From Melieria omissa (taxonomy: Eukaryota; Arthropoda; Insecta; Diptera; Ulidiidae), in assembly GCA_963971225.1 (NCBI GenBank), contig OZ020267.1, positions 29,644,298 through 29,708,297 of the forward strand: 64,000 bases of DNA, written 5' to 3'. The translations under genes were made by a program, and so were the position numbers. How positions within the stretch are numbered: the stretch's first letter is position 1; every line of letters starts with the position of its first letter. The notes under the pieces were generated by a model. That model was not told where the DNA came from, searched no databases, and saw only the letters and a program-made list of their open reading frames with translations. This document shows positions 1 through 8,748 of the stretch, piece by piece.

Positions 1-931
1 TACCGTTTGAATTGAATTGGTTGGCTGGCTGGCGGCATCGTGGTGTGGGCAGGCAGACGAGTTTGTTGTGATGGAGGATGTCTGCTTTCCTTCTTTGCGA
101 GTTTGCTGGCGCTGACACTGTTGTTGTTGTTGTTATTGTTATGGTCGCTTCTGGTGTTGCTGTCGGCGCAGCAATGGAGTTGAGGTGGCGTTCTGTCTGC
201 TGGTTATGCTAGTTATTTCGTTGTTATTGTTGTTGGTGTTGTTGTTGTTTATGCTTCTGACATGCATGCCACATATTTTATGGCATTTTATTTTTTGTCG
301 GATTTCATTGCTTGTCTTAAGCGGACTTTGAGCTGAAATTCGTTGCAAATTGTTGCTTTGATGAAAATTCCTTTTTAAGTTTATTTTTTTGGTAATGTTA
401 TGTTTTGTGTTTTTTGCTTATTTGTCATTTTTATCAGTTGCAATGAAATTGGATTCTGGTCAGTTATGAATACAACATCAAAAGTCTTAATTATTCTGTG
501 GAATTAAGAGTAGCGAATTGAATTGAAATGAATTTTTAAGGCGCCAACAAAAAGGTTTAAGTCAAATGACTCAATTCACCTCACTTCAAATGAAATTGAA
601 ATATTTCAATTGTCTGAGACAACAGAGAGTTGAAGAGGTCAGCACACTCTGAGAAGGGTAAAAGAGTTTCCAAGAATGAATCAAAAAAGATAGAACTGAA
701 AGTACTTCATGTTAAACAAAAACTTATCGTTTACAGGAACAAACTTAATCTGGCATTGCCGGCCTCAATAGTCCTGCGGATAGCGCGCTGGTTTCTCATA
801 CCAAAGGCTCTAGATTCGATTCCTCTCAACTACTTCTATCGCTATCTACATGAAACAGAGGAGAATCGCAAGAATCTCTTGGAAGAGCAAACCTCAATTT
901 TGTGAAAGAAAAGAAATTTTGTGTCAACCAT
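1..931. other. No gene seen; TTG/GTT-rich then AT-rich noncoding DNA
   Basis: Positions about 118-250 are rich in GTT/TTG triplets, a common fly intronic microsatellite. An open stretch at 630-905 starts only at TTG and matches nothing I recognise, so I do not call it a gene. Confidence 0.5.
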
Positions 932-968
932 CGTTCGGATTCAGCGTTAAACTGTAGGTCCTTCCGCC
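932..968 (+). mobile_element. Short relic of the tRNA-derived SINE (3' half)
   Basis: The stretch carries the diverged core 'CGTTCGG...AAACTGTAGGTCC'. The same core is found in the fuller SINE copies near 32261-32402 and 38051-38388. Only the conserved middle is present, with no boxes and no tail. Confidence 0.45.
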
Positions 969-1050
969 TTCTCCAAACTGCTTAAAATGTGTTGTAACAC
1001 ATGTTGAAAAATCAGTGTTTCCTGCAGATTTCAAACGGGTAGAGCTTGTG

Positions 1051-1116
1051 ATATCACAATGGGTCTCTTAGGCCTCCGGGTGTGTCTCATACAGAAGCAG
1101 GCACTGACACCTACCT
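1051..1116 (+). mobile_element. LINE 3'-UTR/tail fragment (CCTAC tail)
   Basis: The layout 'ATCACAATGGG...GGCCT...GTGT...CACCTACCTAC' parallels the 3' end of the LINE at 1464-2015 ('CACAATGGGCC...CACCTACCTACC'). This is a second, diverged 3' end of the same or a sister family. No coding sequence is left. Confidence 0.5.
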
Positions 1117-1455
1117 ACGTAATCTGACTGTGTTGTTTTTCCACTAAAGGACTGCACCATTGAACATTTTCTCATTGGAAGAAATGAGATAGAAGAGAAA
1201 AATTCTTCTCTCCTGCAAATTTTACATGGTTTTTTTTTTTGCTTTCCGCATATTTATGTATTAGATGAATAATTTCCTCCCCACTCAGTTTTGTTTTCCT
1301 CAATCTTAAGTGGGAGATAAATATGTTTATATTCGAGTTCGAATTTGGGCTCATTATAAGTCTTTTCATATCATAGTACAGAGTCTGCATAATTCGAGCC
1401 GGGCCTCCAGTGGTCTAGGAATTATTGGATTGACAAAAAAATAATTTAGGTTTTT
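1117..1455. other. AT-rich noncoding gap
   Basis: I see no coding signal or structured repeat here apart from poly-T around 1231-1241. Confidence 0.4.
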
Positions 1456-1463
1456 TAGTGTGA

Positions 1464-2015
1464 GCTGGGCCAAGAGTTGACCACGCTCGGTGTCCCTCTT
1501 TTAACATGTTAGCTTCGTACCCATGCGAGCTCTATACACGATACGAATTTAAGATGGTTTGAAGGCAACACAAGCCTCCTTGTGCGCCAACTTTGGCCAA
1601 CCTTAAATCTTCGACGTTCTAAAGAACTCCTCTCGTTAAACAGAGCCCAGATCAGAACCATGATTGGTGTCCTTACGGGTCACTGCCTAATCGGCACCCA
1701 CGCAAAATCGATGGGGCTGTCTTCTAACGACTTCAGTCGCAGTTGTTTGGACGAGGAGGAGGAAGTAAATATTCCTCACTTCCTATGTTACTGTTCTGCT
1801 TTATCCAGAAGAAGGCTGACCTGCTTAGACAACTTCTTCTTCGGAAGTGTAGAAGATCTAGCTGACAAGACCATATACCGTCTACTAAGCTTCGTTAATA
1901 GCTCCAACTGGTTTAACGAGTGAGCGACATGATGCTCGATCGATGATGTGGTAACACAATGGGCCGCCTGGCCTAAGTGTGCTCCTCCTGGAGCAGCCAC
2001 ACCTACCTACCTACC
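1464..2015 (+). mobile_element. 5'-truncated LINE fragment, RNase H/C-terminal end, with 3' CCTA tail
   Basis: The translated fragment contains the LINE C-terminal pattern 'RTMIGVLTGHCLIGTHAKSMG' and a Cys/His cluster, CLDEEEEVNIPHFLCYC, at about 1750-1795. This is typical of non-LTR retrotransposons of the I/LOA/Jockey group, at the end of their RNase H region. Upstream (1464-1580) the reading continues in other frames with small breaks. The coding part stops at 1921-1923. It is followed by a 3' UTR (CACAATGGGCCGCC...) and a (CCTA)n tail at 2000-2015. The octamer TAGTGTGA flanks the fragment at 1456-1463 and 2016-2023, and I read it as the target-site duplication. The element is dead. Confidence 0.75.
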
Positions 2016-2023
2016 TAGTGTGA

Positions 2024-2640
2024 AGTAAAACTGAGTGAAACTCAAAACTTTATACAACGAATGAACTTTTATCAATGATATACTTTGATTCCAAGATCAT
2101 TACACCGTGCAACAGCATTTTTCACACCGGGAAAAATCCATATGTTATTGAAAATAGAGACCAAACATAGTAATACTGCGTACTTAGTTTTTCATTTCTA
2201 CATCCTTTGTCCTTTTAAAAAGACTTCAAAATTTTGATAGGGATAGCAAATAAAAAAAATTTTAAAAATACTTATATTCGTTAGAATATGGCGATATGTA
2301 TATCAAATCAAAGAGGAAAAGCTCAAGAATTTAAATAAAATTGATTTTTTTTATCTATTTGTAAAAAAAGAATATGAAAAACGTACTTTGAAAATGTTAT
2401 CCTTTATATCCTTGAAAATTTAGATAGAATTTTCTTGAAAAGTAGGTATGTTAAAATGCAAAATCTCTTTGATCACGTGTCAAAAATTCATTACTCTAAC
2501 CTTATTGGTTCCAAAGTTAGTAAAAACAGGCGGGAGATGCAATTCCAATGAATTGCAAAAGTCTAATTTAGTTGAGTATCAGTATTTTAAATAATAAAAA
2601 GATACTAAATCAAACAAACTTATTATACTAGTATTGTAAT
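2024..2640. other. AT-rich noncoding DNA with one copy of a local repeat
   Basis: Positions about 2160-2265 resemble 5860-5965 (same strand), sharing CATAGTAAT, CTTAGTTTTTCAT and CTTTTAAAA-GACTT. A weaker match lies at 14075-14220 on the opposite strand. No coding potential was seen. Confidence 0.5.
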
Positions 2641-2707
2641 AACACAATCATCTCCTCAGATTTTTGAGGAGATGGTCAGGACTGGAAGTGACAGCAAAAA
2701 ATATTCA

Positions 2708-3190
2708 TTTTGGCAGCTTCCCTTTCAACTGCTGCAAAGGTAGCTGTGACATGCTCTAGTTTCGTCCAATGGCGTCAATGTCATCGGTATAAACAAGGAA
2801 TTGGACACTCTTAGTCAAAGTCGTGTTATTACAATGGACAACGGCTGTGCAACAAAGGATTAAAAGATATTTGAAGCCTTGAACTGTATCGATTGGGTCA
2901 AAGAAGTCACTTCCAATCTTAACTATTACCTAAAAAATCTGGACTAAGTCCAAGTCCAACCTAATACAATCAGATTTTTGAGGTAATAGTAAAGATTGGA
3001 AGTGACTTCTATGACACAATCGATACAGTTCGAGGCTTCAAATATCCTTTGATCTTTTGTTTTAAAGCCAGTGGACATTGTAATAACACAACTTTCACCA
3101 AGAGTGTCCAATTCCTTATCTATGCTGATGACATTGACGTCATTGGACGAAACAAGAGGATGTCACAGCTGCCTTTGCAGCAATTGAAAC
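2708..3190. repeat. Inverted duplication of LINE reverse-transcriptase sequence
   Basis: The left arm (about 2708-2941) is the imperfect reverse complement of the right arm (about 2971-3190), around a spacer of about 29 bp (2942-2970). Example: 'CCAATCTTAACTATTACC' near 2912 pairs with 'GGTAATAGTAAAGATTGG' near 2984. The arms hold the YADD-type reverse-transcriptase segment in opposite orientations. A third short piece, 'CAGATTTTTGAGGAGATGG', lies at 2656-2674. Confidence 0.7.
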
Positions 3191-4158
3191 GGAAGTTGCC
3201 AAAATGGGTCTAAAGGTCAATGACGGAAAGACTAAGTATATGCTGTCTACTCGCAGGGTCTGACAGGGGCTGGACAGGCTGACATTTTTATTTCTGAAGT
3301 TGTCAAGGAAATCGTCAACCTTGGCATCGCCATAAACAGCAGAAGTGATGTCAGCGTGGAGATTGGTGCAAAGGATTACTCTTGCCAATAGATGCTACTT
3401 CGGTCTTGATAGGCAAATCAGTAGCAGAGACCTCACTCAACTGACAAAACTTGCACTCTACAAAACGCTCATTCGGCTCCTTAACCCATTGCTGCCGGGT
3501 ACCAGGGGGGACCTGAAATTTACCCAAAATGATCAGAAACAAAATTTTAGCTTTCAATATCTGCATGTTGCTGCGATTATCATTGGGTTTTTTTTACCCA
3601 TTAGGCAGCAATGGCAGCTTTTTTCCATACTTTTTAAAGTGATCAGCTAAACACGTAAACAAAAGAAGTATTGTTTACAGTTGAATTAGGAGGCAGATGT
3701 TTGTGAGTTTCTAAGGCCACTACGTTTCGCCACATTTTCCACCTCCGGAAAATTCACAATTTTTGGAGTCTGGTAACTCTAGCTAGATGGCGGAATTTTA
3801 GGGGGACCTCCACTAGACTAAGGTAGTTCCATCTTTACCCCAACCATCCCTATCAATGATTTTGAGATATCTCTACCACGAACTTTTCTGTGATTTTTTT
3901 TAAAAGTCAGTTTTCATGGGTAAAATTTTACCCATTAGGCAGCAATGGGTTAATGGCGCCGAAGCATGAACTTGCACCCTTGGGGTGTTTGAAAGAAAGG
4001 TGTTTCGCAAAATCGGTGGCCCTGTTTGTATTGGTGACGACTATGGAATACGATCGAACTATGAGCTCTATGAGCTGTTAAAATAAATTTAAAGTCTTCT
4101 CCACTTCACTCCAATGCGCGTTCATCCTGTAGTGAATCAATCAATCAAACAATCAAGA
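2971..4158 (+). pseudogene. Dead LINE reverse transcriptase, interrupted by a MITE at 3481-3953
   Basis: Frame-broken reading on the plus strand gives the non-LTR reverse-transcriptase catalytic motif YADDID (about 3119-3136). It is followed by 'VNDGKTKYMLSTR' (about 3219-3255) and 'ITLANRCYFGLDRQISSRDL' (about 3370-3430), then 'KLALYKTLIRL'. This order is usual for the palm and thumb of non-LTR retrotransposons. The reading resumes after the inserted MITE at 3954 (about 3990-4080, Glu/Tyr-rich 'NYELYELL') and runs to a (AATC)n tail at about 4134-4158. There are several frameshifts and no terminal intact domain. The clade cannot be fixed by eye. Confidence 0.65.
3485..3949. mobile_element. 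MITE with TTAA target duplication (piggyBac-like)
   Basis: Terminal inverted repeats CCCATTGCTGCC (3485-3496) and GGCAGCAATGGG (3938-3949) are flanked on both sides by TTAA (3481-3484, 3950-3953). That is the piggyBac-superfamily signature of a TTAA target and CCC-start ends. The end-like sequence 'ACCCATTAGGCAGCAATGG' also occurs internally at about 3596-3614. There is no transposase, so the element is non-autonomous. It sits inside the LINE reverse-transcriptase relic, so it inserted later. Confidence 0.8.
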
Positions 4159-4573
4159 GTTCAAGATGGTTTCTACTAACTGAGCTGCTGTCCCATATGA
4201 AAGTTTTTGGTGAACTTGGAACCATTACTTTTGCACTTAGATGACATGTAAAACTTAATAGAAGTTATGTACACAATTTGACTAGACACACACATTTTAT
4301 CAAATCTTATAAAAGTAGCTCTTCATTCTTCCAAATTCAATAACGTTTTCTAAACATTTCTGTCTGTAAATCAAAAACATTCTCAGAACAGCTCACAGCG
4401 TTCTCCGAGAAGAAATTCTTCTCTAAGCAATATGAATGTTGTTTTCCCCTAATCAGTGTTGTTGTTTATTCTCTACATTCAACAGCACTTAACGTACAAC
4501 TAATTTAGCCAAACTCTTCAGTCCATTATAAGCCACGCCCTTCCATACTCATCTGCATATTATACAAATTTTG

Positions 4574-4610
<37 letters not shown>

Positions 4611-5265
4611 GAGATGTGTACAGATGCGCTTCATAACCTTAACATTTCAAAACAATACACATTATTAGTGTTGTTGTTTTAGTTTTAATTTTCACCACGC
4701 CACATGGCCGCAAATTTCCCACCGACAAAGTTCCTCATTGCACTTTGGCAGCGGTTTTCGGCGCATGAGTTGGGCTTTCAGCATAGCATTTCCGCTTATC
4801 ACACACACACATACATACATACATACATATTTAGAATTTTGGCTTATGAATAATTTGCGCCGAAATGAGCTATGTTTATGTGTGTGTTTGTGTGTGTTGT
4901 TGGGTTTTGTTGGGTTTGTAACGCTTTCGGCTGCTGTCCGCTTGTTGCTGTGTTTTGCTGCATAGTTGGTGGCGTTTGCCCCATGTTTACGCCACAGCAA
5001 TGTAATTTTGTGTATGTGTGTGTGTTGGTGGTACACTTAATGAGCTCCGGGTTAACTATTTGAGCTGATTAAATATTTTTCACTTGTATTTTTGTTATGT
5101 GCGCGAGTTGGTTTTTGTTATATTTGTACTAAAACTAAAACAACAACTGTAACAACATTTTATAGCTACAACCTCAACAGTTGTCTATAATTTGATAATT
5201 AATTTTGTAGTTATACAACGTAAAATTTGTGGAATAATAAGTATAGAAATATGTAGTAAAATATA
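4159..5265. other. Noncoding DNA with microsatellites
   Basis: This holds a (CA)n run at about 4575-4608, an (ACAT)n run at about 4806-4829, and TG-rich tracts at 4874-4900 and 5012-5022. Open frames across these runs are low-complexity artefacts. Confidence 0.55.
4575..4608. repeat. (CA)n microsatellite
   Basis: Uninterrupted AC/CA dinucleotide run of about 17 units. Confidence 0.95.
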
Positions 5266-5268
5266 GTA

Positions 5269-5765
5269 AAGGGTTCTTCAAAGCTATGTTTGCACTTTGA
5301 CAGCTTATTGCTTTGACGTTGCAGGTGAAAACACTGTCAGTCTCGAAATTTTTAGTTAATTATGGTCATAATATTTTTATGGACAGCTTCACAATTTGAA
5401 AAAGCGTCAAAACTAAAAATGCTATCTACAAAAAAAAACCAAAAACATATGGAATGACCGCCAAGATTACTTAGATATTTTCTATGAAGCTATATTAGGT
5501 CGCTGATGGACTTAAGCCAGTAAAAATTGATGTGCTGGTGAACAATATCCTTCAAACTATTCGTTTTATTCAAAAGAGTTTTAAAAAATTATATTTCTGA
5601 AGTAAAGTCCTGTAAACGAAACTGCGAGGCCATTTAAAGTTAGTGAAATTATTGTAGAATGACATTGAATGCGCATTTAATAAGCATTAAGGCGATCTAA
5701 CAAATTTTATAAACAAAATGTTTCTTTAAATTTAAAAATTCAGAGACGCTCAATGAAGAACCCTT
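5269..5765. mobile_element. TA-flanked TIR element (Tc1/mariner-type MITE candidate)
   Basis: AAGGGTTCTTCA at 5269-5280 is inverted as TGAAGAACCCTT at 5754-5765. Each end abuts TA (5267-5268, 5766-5767). The 15-bp match including flanks is perfect. The interior of about 470 bp has no open transposase. A TA duplication suits the Tc1/mariner superfamily, but the terminal sequence itself does not identify a family for me. Confidence 0.6.
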
Positions 5766-5767
5766 TA

Positions 5768-6003
5768 CATGGTACAAGTTCTTTTGTTACACTTTGCGAC
5801 AAATCCTCATGTTTGTCGAGACCCATCCAAAAGATTATATAAGTGTGAAACTAGAGCTCATTCATAGTAATATTACAAACTTAGTTTTTCATTTTCTGAT
5901 TCGATGTTCTTTTAAAAGGACTTAAAAATTTTAGGGACAGTATTAAATTTTTTTATCTTAAACTAATAAAATTAAAAGGACGAAATTCAAGGATGTAGTA
6001 GTG
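5768..6003. other. 5' flank of the errantivirus; local repeat copy
   Basis: Positions 5860-5965 match the repeat at 2160-2265. No gene was seen. Confidence 0.5.
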
Positions 6004-6007
6004 TACA
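6004..6007. other. Target-site duplication TACA (left)
   Basis: TACA at 6004-6007 is repeated at 13920-13923 immediately outside the right LTR. A 4-bp duplication is usual for Ty3/gypsy integrases. The reconstructed empty site, GTGTACATAT, strictly alternates purine and pyrimidine. Confidence 0.9.
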
Positions 6008-6453
6008 AGTTGACGGACGGCACCAATATTTCCGGATGTTGACATTAACACTACAGTTAATGTCAACAACCATACAATGTTGCTGAGGAGCGCGGTTTTT
6101 CGGCTGTTGACACTAACTCTTCGGTTAATGTCAACAACCATACAATGTTGCTGAGGAACGCACTTTTTCCGGCTGTTGGCATTGGCACTTCGGTTAATGT
6201 CAACAGCCTTATAATTTCGGCAAAAGAACGCTGGCAATGCGTCTGCGACTAATTTCGCAACGCATTGCGGCGTCCGCTCTTTTCGGACAGAAACGCTGAC
6301 AGGGCTGCAAGCATCGATTTCGCAATATCGATTACGCAGCGCTGTTCAGCGACGGGCTTGGGCTAGTTTGTAAGAAGATTTTAGCTGGTAGAGTTAGTTT
6401 TAAGTTGAGCTTTCACGAATAAAGTACGCGTTCCGATCAAGTCGGAACTAACT
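6008..6453 (+). repeat. 5' LTR (446 bp)
   Basis: It contains three tandem units starting at 6038, 6106 and 6175 (68 then 69 bp apart). Each opens with an inverted repeat of the type GTTGACATTAAC-loop-GTTAATGTCAAC. The polyadenylation hexamer AATAAA is at 6418-6423. No clear TATA box was seen, which is normal for this group. Confidence 0.95.
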
Positions 6454-6470
6454 GGCGCCCGAGCGAATTT
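6453..6470 (+). other. Primer-binding site
   Basis: TGGCGCCCGA starts at the last T of the LTR, so the PBS overlaps the LTR end by one base. The first ten bases would pair with a tRNA ending in TCGGGCGCCA (a tRNA-Lys type end). Further 3' the pairing to the tRNA-Lys I recall decays, so the primer identity is uncertain. Confidence 0.7.
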
Positions 6471-6721
6471 GAACGTGTGTCCGGCTACTATAAGTCCTTA
6501 AGTAGTACAAGTAGCCAGGACAGTCGTGTCGTGCGTAACCAAAAATACTCAAGTAGTGTCGGTGACTCGCGCGATCTGAAAGTGTGGAGAAGGAGGCTCC
6601 TTAGTAGCCGTAAGCGAAAAGGGTGCGTCGAACGCAAGCCGCTCCACCGCGGAAATTAACAGATAAACTGAGAAAGTGCAGTGTACGAAGCAATAAAACC
6701 AAAAGAGTAATCTAAAATAAA

Positions 6722-7165
6722 ACGAAAGCAGCAGCGAAGCAGTAGTGACAGCAAAAAGACAGCGGCGGTAGCAGCAGCGAAGCAGTAGTGGCAGCAAAAA
6801 GGCAGCAGCAGCAGCAACAGCAACAGCGAAGCAGTAGGCAGCAGCGAAGCAGTAGTGATAGCAAAAAGACAGCGGCGGTAGCAGCAGCGAAGCAGTAGTG
6901 GCAGCAAAAAAGCAGCAGCAGCAGCAACAGCAACAGCGAAGCAGTAGTGACAGCAAAAAGACAGCGGCGGTAGCAGCAGTGAAGCAGTAGTGGCAGCAAA
7001 AGCAGCAGCAGCAACAGCAGCAGCGAAGAAGCAGCAGCAGCGAAGCAGTAGTGGCAACAAGAAGACAGCAGCGGTAGCAGCAGTGAAGCAGTAGTGGCAG
7101 CAAAAAGACAGCAGCAGCAGCAAAAAAGCAGCAACAGCGAAGCAGTAATAGCAGTCAAAGGCAGC
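6722..7165 (+). repeat. Tandem repeats in the errantivirus leader
   Basis: About ten irregular units of roughly 42-50 bp share the core GAAGCAGTAGTGGCAGCAAAA with CAGCAG runs. They lie between PBS and gag. The antisense leucine/cysteine-rich open frames across 6549-7264 are shadows of this repeat. Repetitive leaders in this group can hold enhancer or insulator sites; nothing here proves that. Confidence 0.85.
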
Positions 7166-7188
7166 ATGAAGCTGGACGCCGTTATTTT
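7166..7188 (+). CDS. Putative env leader exon (start codon plus splice donor)
   Basis: An ATG at 7166 opens seven codons plus two bases before a perfect donor, GTAAGT, at 7189-7194. Unspliced, it is only an eight-codon upstream ORF ending at TAA 7190-7192. The two leftover bases are in phase with the acceptor at 11871-11872, so splicing would supply the otherwise missing env start codon. Errantivirus env is known to be made from a spliced subgenomic RNA. The exact donor here is inferred from sequence. Confidence 0.6.
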
Positions 7189-7393
7189 GTAAGTTTGAAT
7201 CTAAAGAAAAGAAATTAATTGAAGAATTCCAATCCATAAGAAGTGCTTGGAGCAAATTATTCAAACAGGAAAAAGATCAAAATAAAATAAAGTAAAAATC
7301 AAAACGAAAAAATAAAATACAAGAATTAAGAGTTAAGTTAAGGAAATTGGATAAAATTCGGTCGCGAACTTTATTTACGAAAAACCAATAATA

Positions 7394-8734
7394 ATGGCAA
7401 ACCCCAACAATCTGATCCGTCCTCCAATCCTTCATCCACCTATAAATCCTAATGCCAATCCTGGTGGCCCACCACCACAACAAATGAACGAAATAGAGCT
7501 TAGAGCGCTCATTTCGCGAATAGCTCTTGAAACTTTTAATAGTCAGGGACCGCCAATCATTCAGGCTACGCTTAATCCGAATGCAAGCTTCTCGAATGCA
7601 ACAGACCAAGCAATAGACGAAAGACACCTCGCTGACTTGTCTGATTTAGATAAGGTACCGGATGTAGTCAAATGCCTCAGGGAATTCTCGGGGAAACAGG
7701 GAGAATTTAACTCATGGAGGAAAAGTGTCGACAGAATCCTTAGGATCTATGAGCCATTTAAAGGGACACCGAAATATTTCGGAATCCTAAACATTATTAG
7801 AAATAAGATCGTGGGTCATGCGGACACAGCTTTGGAGTCTTATAACACTCCACTTGACTGGCAGGCAATTTCTAGATGCCTCACACTTCACTACGCCGAT
7901 AAGCGTGATGTGTCAACTCTCGAATACCAGATGACTTGCCTCGTTCAGGGTAGATCCACAATCCAGGAATTTTACCAGGCGGTGTATTCCCATCTTTCAC
8001 TTATATTGAACAAGCTTGGAAGCTTAGATGTCGGTATGGAAGCCCTGAGTCTCCTTACACAAACTTATAGGGAGAAAGCCTTGGACACTTTTGTCCGAGG
8101 GTTGAACGGCGACCTGTCTAGGTTGTTGGGTATGAGAGAGCCGGCGGATTTACCACAGGCTCTTCATTTGTGCCTGAAACTCGAAAATCAGAGGTTCCGC
8201 ACCAACCACGCGCAGGGTCAAAACAACCATCAACGGCAGTACCGAATGCCGCCGCCAATACCACAAATGATTAATAGCCCGCAGAGGGATAGACAATTAT
8301 ACCCATTTTATCCACAACTAGCGCACATACCAAACCCGCAGAATCGCGTGTTTGCAAGGCAACCTTATCAACACCCAAGGCAGCCACCTCCGCGTCCTAC
8401 TACTTCCAAACCCCCACCACCCCCTGAACCGATGGAAGTTGACGAGAGCATTCGCTCTAGGCAAATCAACTACGCAAACAGACCGCAGGGTAATCGGTAT
8501 TTAGGAAAGCGGCCACCTCTCCCATTATCACAACAAAATGTTCGACCAGGCAAGGAGCAACGCACTTTCCATATAGACACGGAGTCAGAGGAGCCTTACG
8601 ACTGCAACGCATTAACGGCAGAAGAGGGCCAGGCTTACGACCAGACATTAAACGAATACTTGTCTTCTATCGAAACTTGTGCCGAAGATTACGAAGAAAC
8701 TATCGAATTTAGTGACATCCATTTTTTAGGATGA
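7394..8734 (+). CDS. gag: Errantivirus Gag (446 aa)
   Basis: This is the structural polyprotein of the element's particle. The start is a strong context, AATAATGG, at 7394. The N-terminal 75 residues are Pro/Asn-rich. A middle helical part (about residues 85-275) matches the usual position of the retrotransposon capsid region. The C-terminal 170 residues are rich in Pro, Gln and Arg ('PPPPEPMEV' near 340). I see no CCHC zinc knuckle; several errantivirus Gags also lack one and use basic regions for RNA binding. Its stop codon overlaps the pol ATG as ATGA at 8731-8734. The heptamer TTTTTTA sits just upstream at 8722-8728, so Gag-Pol is probably made by -1 frameshifting, with re-initiation as the alternative. 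No internal stop or frameshift is present. Confidence 0.93.
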   Translation: MANPNNLIRPPILHPPINPNANPGGPPPQQMNEIELRALISRIALETFNSQGPPIIQATLNPNASFSNATDQAIDERHLADLSDLDKVPDVVKCLREFSGKQGEFNSWRKSVDRILRIYEPFKGTPKYFGILNIIRNKIVGHADTALESYNTPLDWQAISRCLTLHYADKRDVSTLEYQMTCLVQGRSTIQEFYQAVYSHLSLILNKLGSLDVGMEALSLLTQTYREKALDTFVRGLNGDLSRLLGMREPADLPQALHLCLKLENQRFRTNHAQGQNNHQRQYRMPPPIPQMINSPQRDRQLYPFYPQLAHIPNPQNRVFARQPYQHPRQPPPRPTTSKPPPPPEPMEVDESIRSRQINYANRPQGNRYLGKRPPLPLSQQNVRPGKEQRTFHIDTESEEPYDCNALTAEEGQAYDQTLNEYLSSIETCAEDYEETIEFSDIHFLG

Positions 8735-8748
8735 GCGACTCTTCGCTC
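8722..8748 (+). promoter_or_regulatory. Candidate -1 ribosomal frameshift signal at the gag/pol junction
   Basis: T TTT TTA (8722-8728) is in the gag zero frame exactly as required for X XXY YYZ slippage. It lies three bases before the gag stop codon. Pol is in the -1 frame and open back through this site. A short stem, GAGCG (8733-8737) with CGCTC (8744-8748) and a 6-nt loop, begins four bases after the heptamer. The slippery site is strong; the stem is small. Confidence 0.7.

Noticed and set aside
630..905. 91-codon Lys-rich frame
   Set aside because: No ATG start, no family resemblance, and it lies between transposon relics.
6068..6090. Su(Hw) insulator sites in the LTR units
   Set aside because: The CAACCATACAATGTTGC segment is only loosely similar to the known TGCATACC-type core; there are too many mismatches to claim.
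6549..7264. Long antisense Leu/Cys-rich open frames in the errantivirus leader
   Set aside because: They are antisense readings of the CAGCAG-rich leader repeat; three overlapping frames are open at once, as expected for a triplet repeat.
8220..8600. A CCHC zinc knuckle in Gag
   Set aside because: The C-terminal region is Pro/Gln/Arg-rich and has too few cysteines and no C-x2-C-x4-H-x4-C spacing.
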